Shown piece by piece: positions 14,857 through 22,589 of a stretch of DNA of 36,335 nt. Both the position numbers and the translations under genes were made by a program. The stretch's first letter is position 1. The number at the start of each line of letters is the position of its first letter. The notes beneath the pieces were generated by a model. It saw nothing but the letters and a program-made list of their open reading frames with translations. It was not told where the DNA came from and did no database searches. Source of the stretch: UBA1402 sp964488495 (GTDB lineage: Bacteria > Bacteroidota > Bacteroidia > Bacteroidales > UBA1402); assembly GCA_964488495.1 (NCBI GenBank), contig CAZAUQ010000018.1, positions 1 to 36,335 of the forward strand, read 5' to 3'.

Positions 14857-16719
14857 ATGGCAGATAGCAACAAAAAACTTTTCTCGGAATTTCCATCGGT
14901 AGACACCCAAGAATGGATGGAAAGAATTACCGCTGATTTAAAAGGAGCCGATTTCGAGAAAAAACTCGTTTGGAAAACAAACGAAGGTTTCAAAGTACAA
15001 CCCTTCTATCGCGAAGAAGATCTTAGCCAAATCAGGATTAAAGACGCTCTTCCCGGTGAATTCCCTTACGTACGAGGCACCAAAACCGACAACCATTGGT
15101 TGGTAAACCAGGAAATTGTAGTAAACAAAACCGAAAATGCCAACAAAAAAGCCTTATCGGTATTGAGCAAAGGAGCAGACTCCGTCACTTTTGTATTTTC
15201 CGGACAAACATTCAGCAGTCTCGAAATGAGAAAGCTGCTGGAAGGCATCGATCCCGAAAGTACCGAAATCAATTTTCGCAATTGTTTCCAAAACAGTTCA
15301 TTAGTTCTGGCTCTGTTCATAGACTTTTTAAAAGCCAAAAAGGTCGACCTGAATAAGGTAAAAGGTTCATTGATGGCCGATCCCTTCAGGCAATGTCTTA
15401 TTTTTGGCAAAGCTTATCATGCTCAGTGGGAGGAAAAGGCTGCAGAATTGGTGGCTCAAAGTGCCGAAATCCCCATGTTACAGGTATTAGCCGCCAATCC
15501 CCATCTTTTCAATAAAGCCGGGTCATTTATCGCCCAGGAGCTGGGCTTTGGACTGGCTTACGGTAATGCATATATGGAAGCCCTGACCGACCGGGGCATC
15601 GAAGCAAGTAAAATTGCCGGTAAAATTCGTTTCCATTTTGGGGTCAGCTCCGACTATTTTATGGAAATAGCCAAATTCCGGGCAGCCCGCCTGCTCTGGG
15701 CCAAAATCGTGGAAGCTTATCTTGATGGAAAGGCATGCAAATCAGCCGGCAAAATGAAAATTCACGCTTTTACTTCGGAATGGAACCAAAGCATCTACGA
15801 TATGTACGTGAATTTGTTGCGCAGTCAGACAGAAGCCATGTCTGCCAGCATTGCCGGAGTGGATGTGCTCACGGTACAGGCTTTCGACAAAGCCTTCAAA
15901 ACACCCGACGAGTTTTCGGAACACATTGCCCGAAATCAGCAATTATTGCTCAGGGAAGAAGCCGGATTCTCGGATATCGTAGATCCTTCGGCCGGTTCAT
16001 ATTATATAGAAAACCTCACCATGTCTCTGGCAGGACAGGCCTGGAAATATTTCCTGGCTGTTCAGGAAAAAGGCGGTTTTACTGCCGCGCTTCGTGAAGC
16101 TTATATTCAGGACGAAGTGAATGCATCGAATCAAAAACGTCTCGGATTTATTGCCCAACGCCGTGAAGTACTTCTGGGTACCAATCAATACCCCAATTAC
16201 AATGAAAATGTTGCCGACAAGATAGAAACAGAATCTGCATCAGCCTGTCGTTGTGCCGACTCAACTTTACGCCCGCTTAATTTCGATCGCGGAACTTCTG
16301 CCTTTGAAAGCCTGAGACTGGCTACCGAAAAATCAGGCAAGCGACCCAAGGTCTTTTTGCTGACCATCGGCAATTTGAATATGCGACTGGCCAGAGCTCA
16401 GTTCTCGGGCAACTTTTTTGCCTGTGCCGGTTATGAAATCATCGACAACCTGGGATTTAAAACCATTGAGGAAGGTTTAAAGGCTGCACGTGCCGCCGGG
16501 GCTGACATCGTTGTACTTTGTTCCAGTGACGAAGAGTACGCTCAACTGGCTCCCGAAGCTTATAAGGCTCTGGACAAAAACAAAGAAATCCTGGTCATTG
16601 CCGGTAATCCTGAATGCAGCGAAGAGCTCAAAGCTCAGGGCATTACCAATTTCATTCACGTACGCAGCAATGTGCTGGAAAGTCTGCAGGCATTCAATAA
16701 ACAACTAAACATCCACTAA
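14857..16719 (+). CDS. mutA: Methylmalonyl-CoA mutase small (beta) subunit
   Basis: Structural partner of MutB in the B12-dependent interconversion of succinyl-CoA and methylmalonyl-CoA. 620 residues, typical. It has the mutase barrel domain (about 30-440) and a C-terminal Rossmann-like domain (about 485-620). As expected for the small subunit, the cobalamin-binding DxHxxG is absent: the matching place reads LTIGNLNMRLARAQF. The active-site region keeps HFGVSSDYFMEIAKFRAARLLW. The start ATG follows a 75-base leader with promoter and palindrome. mutB starts 4 bases after the stop, so both subunits are made from one mRNA. Confidence 0.95.
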   Translation: MADSNKKLFSEFPSVDTQEWMERITADLKGADFEKKLVWKTNEGFKVQPFYREEDLSQIRIKDALPGEFPYVRGTKTDNHWLVNQEIVVNKTENANKKALSVLSKGADSVTFVFSGQTFSSLEMRKLLEGIDPESTEINFRNCFQNSSLVLALFIDFLKAKKVDLNKVKGSLMADPFRQCLIFGKAYHAQWEEKAAELVAQSAEIPMLQVLAANPHLFNKAGSFIAQELGFGLAYGNAYMEALTDRGIEASKIAGKIRFHFGVSSDYFMEIAKFRAARLLWAKIVEAYLDGKACKSAGKMKIHAFTSEWNQSIYDMYVNLLRSQTEAMSASIAGVDVLTVQAFDKAFKTPDEFSEHIARNQQLLLREEAGFSDIVDPSAGSYYIENLTMSLAGQAWKYFLAVQEKGGFTAALREAYIQDEVNASNQKRLGFIAQRREVLLGTNQYPNYNENVADKIETESASACRCADSTLRPLNFDRGTSAFESLRLATEKSGKRPKVFLLTIGNLNMRLARAQFSGNFFACAGYEIIDNLGFKTIEEGLKAARAAGADIVVLCSSDEEYAQLAPEAYKALDKNKEILVIAGNPECSEELKAQGITNFIHVRSNVLESLQAFNKQLNIH

Positions 16720-16723
16720 GCAA

Positions 16724-18874
16724 ATGAAACCTGATTTTAAGAACATCGATATACAAAATCCCGGGATAGAAGCAAGAGACCCTAAAACCTGGGAAAAAGC
16801 CAAGGGCATTCAAAAAAATAAAAAAACACCCGAAGGCATTGAACTGAAATCGGTCTATACCAAAGCTGATCTCGAAGGAATGGAACATCTGCATTACGCT
16901 GCCGGCGTGGCTCCCTATCTTAGAGGGCCTTACAGTGTAATGTACGTAATGCGCCCCTGGACCATACGTCAATACGCCGGCTTCTCAACAGCCGAAGAAT
17001 CCAACGCCTTTTACCGTCGCAACCTGGCTTCGGGACAAAAAGGGCTTTCTGTTGCCTTTGACCTGGCCACACACCGAGGTTACGATGCCGATCATCCCCG
17101 TGTGGTGGGCGATGTAGGCAAAGCCGGGGTTTCCATCTGCTCGGTCGAAGATATGAAAGTACTTTTCGACGGAATTCCTTTGAATAAAATGTCGGTTTCC
17201 ATGACAATGAACGGTGCCGTTCTGCCCATTATGGCTTTTTACATCAACGCCGGACTCGAACAGGGAGCCAAACTCGAAGAAATGGCAGGCACTATCCAAA
17301 ACGACATCCTCAAGGAATTTATGGTGCGCAACACTTATATCTATCCGCCGGATTTCTCGATGAAGATTATTGCTGATATCTTTGAATACGCCTCCAAATA
17401 CATGCCCAAATTCAATTCCATTTCTATTTCGGGCTATCATATGCAAGAAGCAGGCGCTACTGCAGATATTGAGCTTGCCTACACTCTGGCTGACGGACTG
17501 GAATATCTCAGAGCAGGTGTAAATGCAGGAATGGACATCGACAGCTTCGCTCCCCGCCTTTCGTTCTTTTGGGCTATTGGCATGAATCATTTTATGGAAA
17601 TCGCCAAAATGCGTGCAGCCCGTATGCTTTGGGCCAAGATTGTCAAGCAGTTTAATCCGAAGAATCCTAAATCAATGGCTTTGCGTACTCACTGCCAGAC
17701 CTCCGGCTGGTCACTGACCGAACAGGATCCCTTCAACAACGTGGGACGTACTTGCATCGAAGCTATGGCGGCAGCGCTGGGACATACCCAGTCCCTGCAT
17801 ACCAATGCCCTGGACGAAGCCATTGCCCTGCCTACAGATTTTTCGGCACGCATAGCCCGTAATACGCAAATCTATATTCAGGAAGAAACCAATGTCTGCA
17901 AACAAGTGGATCCCTGGGCAGGTTCTTATTACGTGGAAACTCTGACCAAAGAACTGGCCGAAAAAGCCTGGGCTTTGATTCAGGAAGTAGAGGAATTGGG
18001 CGGTATGGCCAAAGCCATTGAAACCGGTATTCCCAAAATGCGTATTGAAGAAGCCGCTGCCCGCACTCAGGCCCGTATCGATTCCAAAGCACAGACCATT
18101 GTCGGAGTTAACAAATATCGCCGCGAAAAAGAAGATCCCATCGATATTCTGGAAGTTGACAATACCGCCGTTCGCAAACAACAAATCGAACGTCTCAACC
18201 AACTGAGGGCCAATCGCAACGAAGCCGAAGTGCAAAAAGCCCTGGACGCCATCACCCTTTGTGTCAGCACCGGCAAAGGCAATTTGCTGGAACTGGCTGT
18301 TGAAGCTGCCCGTCTCAGGGCCAGTCTGGGTGAAATCTCTTATGCCTGTGAAAAAGTAGCAGGCCGTTATAAAGCAGTTATTAGAACCATATCAGGCGTG
18401 TACTCTTCAGAAACCAAAAACGATGCAGACTTTCAGAAAGCCTGCTCGCTGGTTGACCGTTTTGCCAAAAAAGAAGGTCGTCAACCGCGTATTATGATTG
18501 CCAAAATGGGTCAGGACGGACACGACCGCGGAGCCAAGGTAGTTGCCACCGGTTACGCCGACTGCGGTTTTGATGTCGATATGGGCCCCTTGTTCCAGAC
18601 TCCGGAGGAAGCCGCCAAACAAGCCGTCGAAAACGACGTGCATGTAATGGGTGTCTCCTCTCTGGCAGCCGGACATAAAACCCTGATTCCTCAGGTAATC
18701 GCAGAAATGAAAAAACTGGGACGCGAAGACATTCTGGTTATTGCCGGAGGCGTGATTCCTCCCCAGGACTACGATTTTCTCTACAAAGCCGGCGTTGCTG
18801 GTATCTTTGGTCCGGGCACCTCTGTTGCCAAAGCCGCTTGTGAAATCATGAAGATTTTACTGGACGAGGAATAA
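16724..18874 (+). CDS. mutB: Methylmalonyl-CoA mutase large (alpha) subunit
   Basis: Catalytic, adenosylcobalamin-binding subunit of methylmalonyl-CoA mutase; in anaerobic Bacteroidales it runs from succinyl-CoA toward propionate. 716 residues. The barrel domain contains SGYHMQEAGATADIELAYTL near residue 235 (active-site His and Gln) and PYLRGPYSVMYVMRPWTIRQ near residue 65. The C-terminal B12 domain shows KMGQDGHDRGAKVVATG, with the DxHxxG ligand motif at 598-603 and the cobalt-binding His600, then VSSLAAGHKTL and IAGGVIPPQDY. Its repair chaperone meaB is 13.5 kb downstream in the same window. A hairpin terminator follows at 18901. Confidence 0.97.
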   Translation: MKPDFKNIDIQNPGIEARDPKTWEKAKGIQKNKKTPEGIELKSVYTKADLEGMEHLHYAAGVAPYLRGPYSVMYVMRPWTIRQYAGFSTAEESNAFYRRNLASGQKGLSVAFDLATHRGYDADHPRVVGDVGKAGVSICSVEDMKVLFDGIPLNKMSVSMTMNGAVLPIMAFYINAGLEQGAKLEEMAGTIQNDILKEFMVRNTYIYPPDFSMKIIADIFEYASKYMPKFNSISISGYHMQEAGATADIELAYTLADGLEYLRAGVNAGMDIDSFAPRLSFFWAIGMNHFMEIAKMRAARMLWAKIVKQFNPKNPKSMALRTHCQTSGWSLTEQDPFNNVGRTCIEAMAAALGHTQSLHTNALDEAIALPTDFSARIARNTQIYIQEETNVCKQVDPWAGSYYVETLTKELAEKAWALIQEVEELGGMAKAIETGIPKMRIEEAAARTQARIDSKAQTIVGVNKYRREKEDPIDILEVDNTAVRKQQIERLNQLRANRNEAEVQKALDAITLCVSTGKGNLLELAVEAARLRASLGEISYACEKVAGRYKAVIRTISGVYSSETKNDADFQKACSLVDRFAKKEGRQPRIMIAKMGQDGHDRGAKVVATGYADCGFDVDMGPLFQTPEEAAKQAVENDVHVMGVSSLAAGHKTLIPQVIAEMKKLGREDILVIAGGVIPPQDYDFLYKAGVAGIFGPGTSVAKAACEIMKILLDEE

Positions 18875-18900
18875 AGCCGGAACTTTTAGATTTCTAAAGA

Positions 18901-18945
18901 AAGAGGGTGTCTCAACAGCAAAAGCTTTGAGGCTCCCTCTTTTTT
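18901..18945 (+). terminator. Rho-independent terminator after mutB
   Basis: A 15-bp stem, 18901-18915 with 18927-18941, holding one T-T mismatch and one G-T wobble, followed by a T run (18940-18945). It starts 26 bases after the mutB stop and closes the mutAB operon. The remaining gap to oadG (18946-19170) is A/T-rich and holds only the promoter at 19085. Confidence 0.85.
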
Positions 18946-19084
18946 ATAGACCGCTGTCGACTCGCTTTTTAATACTCTTATTTATTATTTTTACTCCTGC
19001 GATAAATTCTTGTATTAATATACGTTTCTATAAGACAATCAGTGCGATAAAAAATTTCTTTTCTGTAATTAGCGTAATAAGAGC

Positions 19085-19114
19085 TTGAAGTCTGATATTT
19101 TTTGAGTACTTTTG
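19085..19114 (+). promoter_or_regulatory. -33/-7 promoter for oadGAB
   Basis: TTG at 19085-19087, a 19-base spacer, then TACTTTTG at 19107-19114. Both elements and the spacing match the Bacteroidota housekeeping promoter, the best full match in the window. The ATG of oadG is 57 bases after the -7 box. Confidence 0.75.
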
Positions 19115-19170
19115 TGACGTTTTTTTTCTAATTTGAGTAAAAAGTTGTCTTTGGTAGGAAAGTAGTTGTT

Positions 19171-19422
19171 ATGGAAAATTTTGAACTTAGTTTATTATTA
19201 ATGGTAGTTGGCATGTCTACCGTTTTCGTTATCCTGTTAATCATTATTTATTTGGGTAAAGGCCTTATTAGCTTTGTCAATAAATTTGTACCCGAAGAAC
19301 AGAAATCAAACCACAAAAATACAGAAAACGGGACATCTGACAGGATTAATAAAATTATTACAATAGCTGTATCAACAGCAACGAATGGCAAAGGAATAGT
19401 TACAACCATAGAAAAGAGGTAA
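19171..19422 (+). CDS. oadG: OadG-family membrane subunit (gamma) of sodium-pump decarboxylase
   Basis: A small 83-residue protein with one N-terminal membrane helix (about residues 7-29, LLLMVVGMSTVFVILLIIIY) and a short polar tail, the usual form of OadG. It anchors and helps assemble the decarboxylase complex at the inner membrane. Assignment rests on size, helix position and its place 3 bases before the oadA-like gene. The tail lacks a strongly conserved motif, so sequence alone would be weak evidence. Confidence 0.8.
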   Translation: MENFELSLLLMVVGMSTVFVILLIIIYLGKGLISFVNKFVPEEQKSNHKNTENGTSDRINKIITIAVSTATNGKGIVTTIEKR

Positions 19423-19425
19423 TTT

Positions 19426-21261
19426 ATGAAGAGAAGAGAAGTCAAATTTAGTTTGATGTTCAGGGATATGTGGCAATCGTCCGGAAAATATGTCCCCAGA
19501 GTAGATCAATTGGTAAAAATTGCACCCCACATCATAAAAATGGGCTGCTTTGCCCGTATTGAAACCAACGGAGGAGGATTTGAACAAGTCAACCTGTTGT
19601 TTGGAGAAAATCCCAATAAGGCAGTCCGCGAATGGACCAAACCTTTTCACGAAGCCGGGATACAGACACATATGCTCGACAGAGGATTAAACGGCCTTAG
19701 AATGAGTCCCGTTCCGGCCGATGTCCGTAAATTGTTCTATAAAGTCAAAAAAGCTCAGGGCACCGACATTGCCCGGACTTTTTGTGGTTTGAACGACATA
19801 CGCAACCTGGCTCCTTCCATTACCTATGCCAAAGAAGCCGGTATGATTTCGCAATGTTCACTGAGCATTACACATTCTCCTATTCATACCGTAGAATATT
19901 ATACCAACATGGCTCTGGAGCTGATAAAGCTGGGGGCTGATGAAATCTGCATAAAAGATATGGCCGGCATAGGGCGTCCAGTATCACTGGGTAAAATTGT
20001 TGGAAACATCAAAAAAGCCCATCCCGAAATTCCCGTAGTTTACCACAGCCATGCCGGTCCCGGTTTTGACGTGGCTTCCATTCTGGAAGTTTGCCGCGAA
20101 GGTTGTGATTATGTAGATGTTGGCATGGAGCCTCTTTCCTGGGGCACCGGACATCCCGATATCATCACCGTTCAGGAAATGCTCAAGGACGCCGGTTACG
20201 ATGTACCCGAAATCAATATGGACGAATACATGAAAGTTCGTAGTCTGATTCAGGAATTTATGGACGACTTTCTGGGCTTGTTTATCCCTGATAAAAATCG
20301 CCTGATGAACTCTCTGCTTATCAAACCGGGGCTGCCCGGAGGTATGATGGGCAGTCTGATGAACGATCTGAGCAACAACCTGGGAAGCATAAACAAATAC
20401 AAGGCCAAGAATAATTTTCCCGAAATGAATCAGGACGAATTGCTTATTAAGCTTTTCGACGAAGTGGCTTATGTCTGGCCCAGAGTAGGCTATCCTCCTT
20501 TGGTGACTCCTTTCAGCCAATACGTCAAAAATCTCGCCCTGATGAACGTAATGCAACTTGAAAAGGGCAAGGAGCGCTGGGCTTTCATAGCCGACGACAT
20601 TTGGGATATGATTTTGGGCAAAGCGGGAAGACTGCCCGGAAAACTGGCTCCGGAAATCATTGAAAAAGCCAAACAGGAAGGCAGAGAATTTTTCGAAGGC
20701 AATCCTCAGGACAATTATCCCGACGCTCTGGACAACTACCGCAAACTGATGAAAGAAAAGAACTGGGATTTAGGTCAGGACGACGAGGAATTGTTTGAAT
20801 ACGCCATGCACCCGGCTCAATACGAAGCTTACAAAAGCGGTAAGGCCAAAGTGGATTTTCTGGCCGAAGTTGAAAAATTGCGCCAGGCCGGCAATTGCTC
20901 AGAATTACCCAAAGAACCCAAAACCATAACTGTAGAATTCGAAGGACAACAATACCTGGTCACCGTTGCTTTCGACGACAAAGCTCCTGTAATAAATACC
21001 GAAAATAACAGAGATCAGGTTGCCGGCGAAGGAAAAGAATTACTTTCGCCTCTGGAAGGCAATTTCTATCTAACCAAAAACACTCAGGATACTCCACTCA
21101 AGGTTGGCGATTACGTCAAAAAGGGTGATATTGTATGTTACATAGAAGCTATGAAGACATACAATGCCATTTCTTCTGAATACGACGGCAAAATAACAGA
21201 GATTTTGCATAAGCCCGGAGATACTGTTACCGAAGACGATGTCTTAATGAAAATTAAGTAA
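19426..21261 (+). CDS. oadA: OadA-like carboxyltransferase fused to biotin carrier domain
   Basis: A 611-residue protein with a carboxyltransferase barrel (about 1-290), a conserved linker domain, and a C-terminal biotin carrier (about 535-611) whose attachment motif EAMKT carries Lys577. Family members decarboxylate oxaloacetate, or act as the carboxyltransferase half of pyruvate carboxylase, passing CO2 through biotin. Odd points: the usual RDxxQS start of the barrel reads FRDMWQSSGKYVPRVDQL, and the metal site usually written H-x-H-D-T reads YHSHAGPG; ICIKDMAGI keeps the carbamylated Lys. These variations look shared by Bacteroidales relatives. Between oadG and oadB, it probably forms a Na+-exporting complex; no biotin carboxylase is present here, which argues for decarboxylase. 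Confidence 0.85.
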   Translation: MKRREVKFSLMFRDMWQSSGKYVPRVDQLVKIAPHIIKMGCFARIETNGGGFEQVNLLFGENPNKAVREWTKPFHEAGIQTHMLDRGLNGLRMSPVPADVRKLFYKVKKAQGTDIARTFCGLNDIRNLAPSITYAKEAGMISQCSLSITHSPIHTVEYYTNMALELIKLGADEICIKDMAGIGRPVSLGKIVGNIKKAHPEIPVVYHSHAGPGFDVASILEVCREGCDYVDVGMEPLSWGTGHPDIITVQEMLKDAGYDVPEINMDEYMKVRSLIQEFMDDFLGLFIPDKNRLMNSLLIKPGLPGGMMGSLMNDLSNNLGSINKYKAKNNFPEMNQDELLIKLFDEVAYVWPRVGYPPLVTPFSQYVKNLALMNVMQLEKGKERWAFIADDIWDMILGKAGRLPGKLAPEIIEKAKQEGREFFEGNPQDNYPDALDNYRKLMKEKNWDLGQDDEELFEYAMHPAQYEAYKSGKAKVDFLAEVEKLRQAGNCSELPKEPKTITVEFEGQQYLVTVAFDDKAPVINTENNRDQVAGEGKELLSPLEGNFYLTKNTQDTPLKVGDYVKKGDIVCYIEAMKTYNAISSEYDGKITEILHKPGDTVTEDDVLMKIK

Positions 21262-21267
21262 TGCCCC

Positions 21268-22503
21268 ATGAACGAAATCTTTGAAAAACTGTATAATATG
21301 ACTGCCTTCAGCAATATCCTTGCTGAACCGCAGTTTCTGATTATGTATGCTATTGCTTTTATATTGCTCTACCTGGGCATTAAAAAACAATATGAACCGC
21401 TTTTGTTGGTGCCCATAGCCTTCGGTGTTTTGCTTGCCAATTTTCCCGGAGGAGATATGGGAGTTATTCAGGCTGACGAAAACGGTATGGTTGAAGTCGG
21501 CGATGTGATGAAAAACATATGGGAGATGCCCCTGCACGACATTGCGCACGAACTGGGACTGATGAACTTTATTTATTATATGCTCATCAAAACGGGCTTT
21601 CTTCCGCCCATTATCTTTATGGGAGTTGGTGCTTTGACCGATTTCGGGCCTATGTTGCGTAATCTGAGACTATCCATATTTGGAGCCGCAGCTCAACTGG
21701 GGATTTTTATTGTTTTATTGGTAGCTATTTTAATAGGCTTTACACCAAAAGAGGCAGCATCTCTCGGAATAATCGGAGGTGCAGACGGCCCAACGGCTAT
21801 TTTTACCACCATCAAACTGGCTCCGCATTTGCTGGGCCCCATTGCTATAGCCGCTTATTCCTATATGGCCTTGGTTCCGGTGATTATTCCCTTGGTGGTC
21901 AAACTCACTTGTACAAAAAAAGAACTGCGCATCAATATGAAAGAGCAGGAAAAAATGTATCCCTCCAAAACCGAGTTCAAAAACATCAGAGCTTTGAAGA
22001 TCATTTTTCCCATTGCCGTTACTACAATTGTTGCTTTATTTGTTCCGGGAGCAGTGCCATTAGTAGGTATGCTGATGTTTGGCAACCTGGTCAAGGAAAT
22101 CGGGGCTAACACTTTCCGTCTGTTCGACGCGGCTTCCAATAGTATCATGAATGCAGCCACCATTTTCCTGGGTTTGTCTGTAGGAGCCACTATGACCAGC
22201 GAAGCCTTTTTGAACTGGACAACGCTCGGCATCGTGGTGGGTGGCTTTCTTGCCTTTGCTCTGTCTATAGCAGGCGGAGTATTTTTTGTTAAACTGGTAA
22301 ATCTCTTCAGCAAAAAGAAAATAAATCCCCTCATCGGTGCCACCGGTTTAAGTGCTGTTCCTATGGCTTCGCGTGTTGCAAACGAAATTGCCCTGAAATA
22401 CGATCCCAAGAACCACGTGCTGCAATACTGCATGGCCAGTAACATTTCCGGTGTAATCGGTTCCGCCGTTGCTGCCGGGGTACTGATCTCCTTTTTGGGA
22501 TAA
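21268..22503 (+). CDS. oadB: Sodium-translocating decarboxylase beta subunit
   Basis: Integral membrane subunit (411 residues, about ten hydrophobic segments) that takes the carboxyl group from biotin, releases CO2 and exports Na+. GFLPPIIFMGVGALTDFGPM near residue 110 and the ion-site motif LGIIGGADGPTAIFTT near residue 168 are diagnostic, as is NVISGVIGSAVAAGV-like sequence at the C-terminus. The same beta subunit serves oxaloacetate, methylmalonyl-CoA and glutaconyl-CoA pumps, so substrate comes from the neighbour. It starts 6 bases after the oadA-like gene; a terminator follows. Confidence 0.93.
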   Translation: MNEIFEKLYNMTAFSNILAEPQFLIMYAIAFILLYLGIKKQYEPLLLVPIAFGVLLANFPGGDMGVIQADENGMVEVGDVMKNIWEMPLHDIAHELGLMNFIYYMLIKTGFLPPIIFMGVGALTDFGPMLRNLRLSIFGAAAQLGIFIVLLVAILIGFTPKEAASLGIIGGADGPTAIFTTIKLAPHLLGPIAIAAYSYMALVPVIIPLVVKLTCTKKELRINMKEQEKMYPSKTEFKNIRALKIIFPIAVTTIVALFVPGAVPLVGMLMFGNLVKEIGANTFRLFDAASNSIMNAATIFLGLSVGATMTSEAFLNWTTLGIVVGGFLAFALSIAGGVFFVKLVNLFSKKKINPLIGATGLSAVPMASRVANEIALKYDPKNHVLQYCMASNISGVIGSAVAAGVLISFLG

Positions 22504-22526
22504 CAGTAGAACCATCAAAAACAAAG

Positions 22527-22553
22527 AGAGGCTGTACCTTTAGTATGGCCTCT
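22527..22553 (+). terminator. Rho-independent terminator after oadB
   Basis: AGAGGCTGTAC (22527-22537) pairs with GTATGGCCTCT (22543-22553) around a 5-base loop, 11 bp with two G-T wobbles, followed by a T-rich run. It ends the oadGAB unit 24 bases after the stop. Confidence 0.75.
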
Positions 22554-22577
22554 ATTTATTTTTTTGCTATTTATACC

Positions 22578-22585
22578 TAACTTTG
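22578..22585 (+). promoter_or_regulatory. -7 box (TAACTTTG) abutting the ABC-F start codon
   Basis: TAACTTTG fits TAnnTTTG and ends only 4 bases before the ATG at 22590. Transcription would start at or next to the ATG, giving a leaderless message. No -33 TTG is seen at the usual spacing. Confidence 0.55.
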
Positions 22586-22589
22586 CGAC

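Noticed and set aside
17711..18235. Open frame of 174 codons on the minus strand opposite mutB
   Set aside because: Phe/Gly-rich shadow of mutB without independent support.
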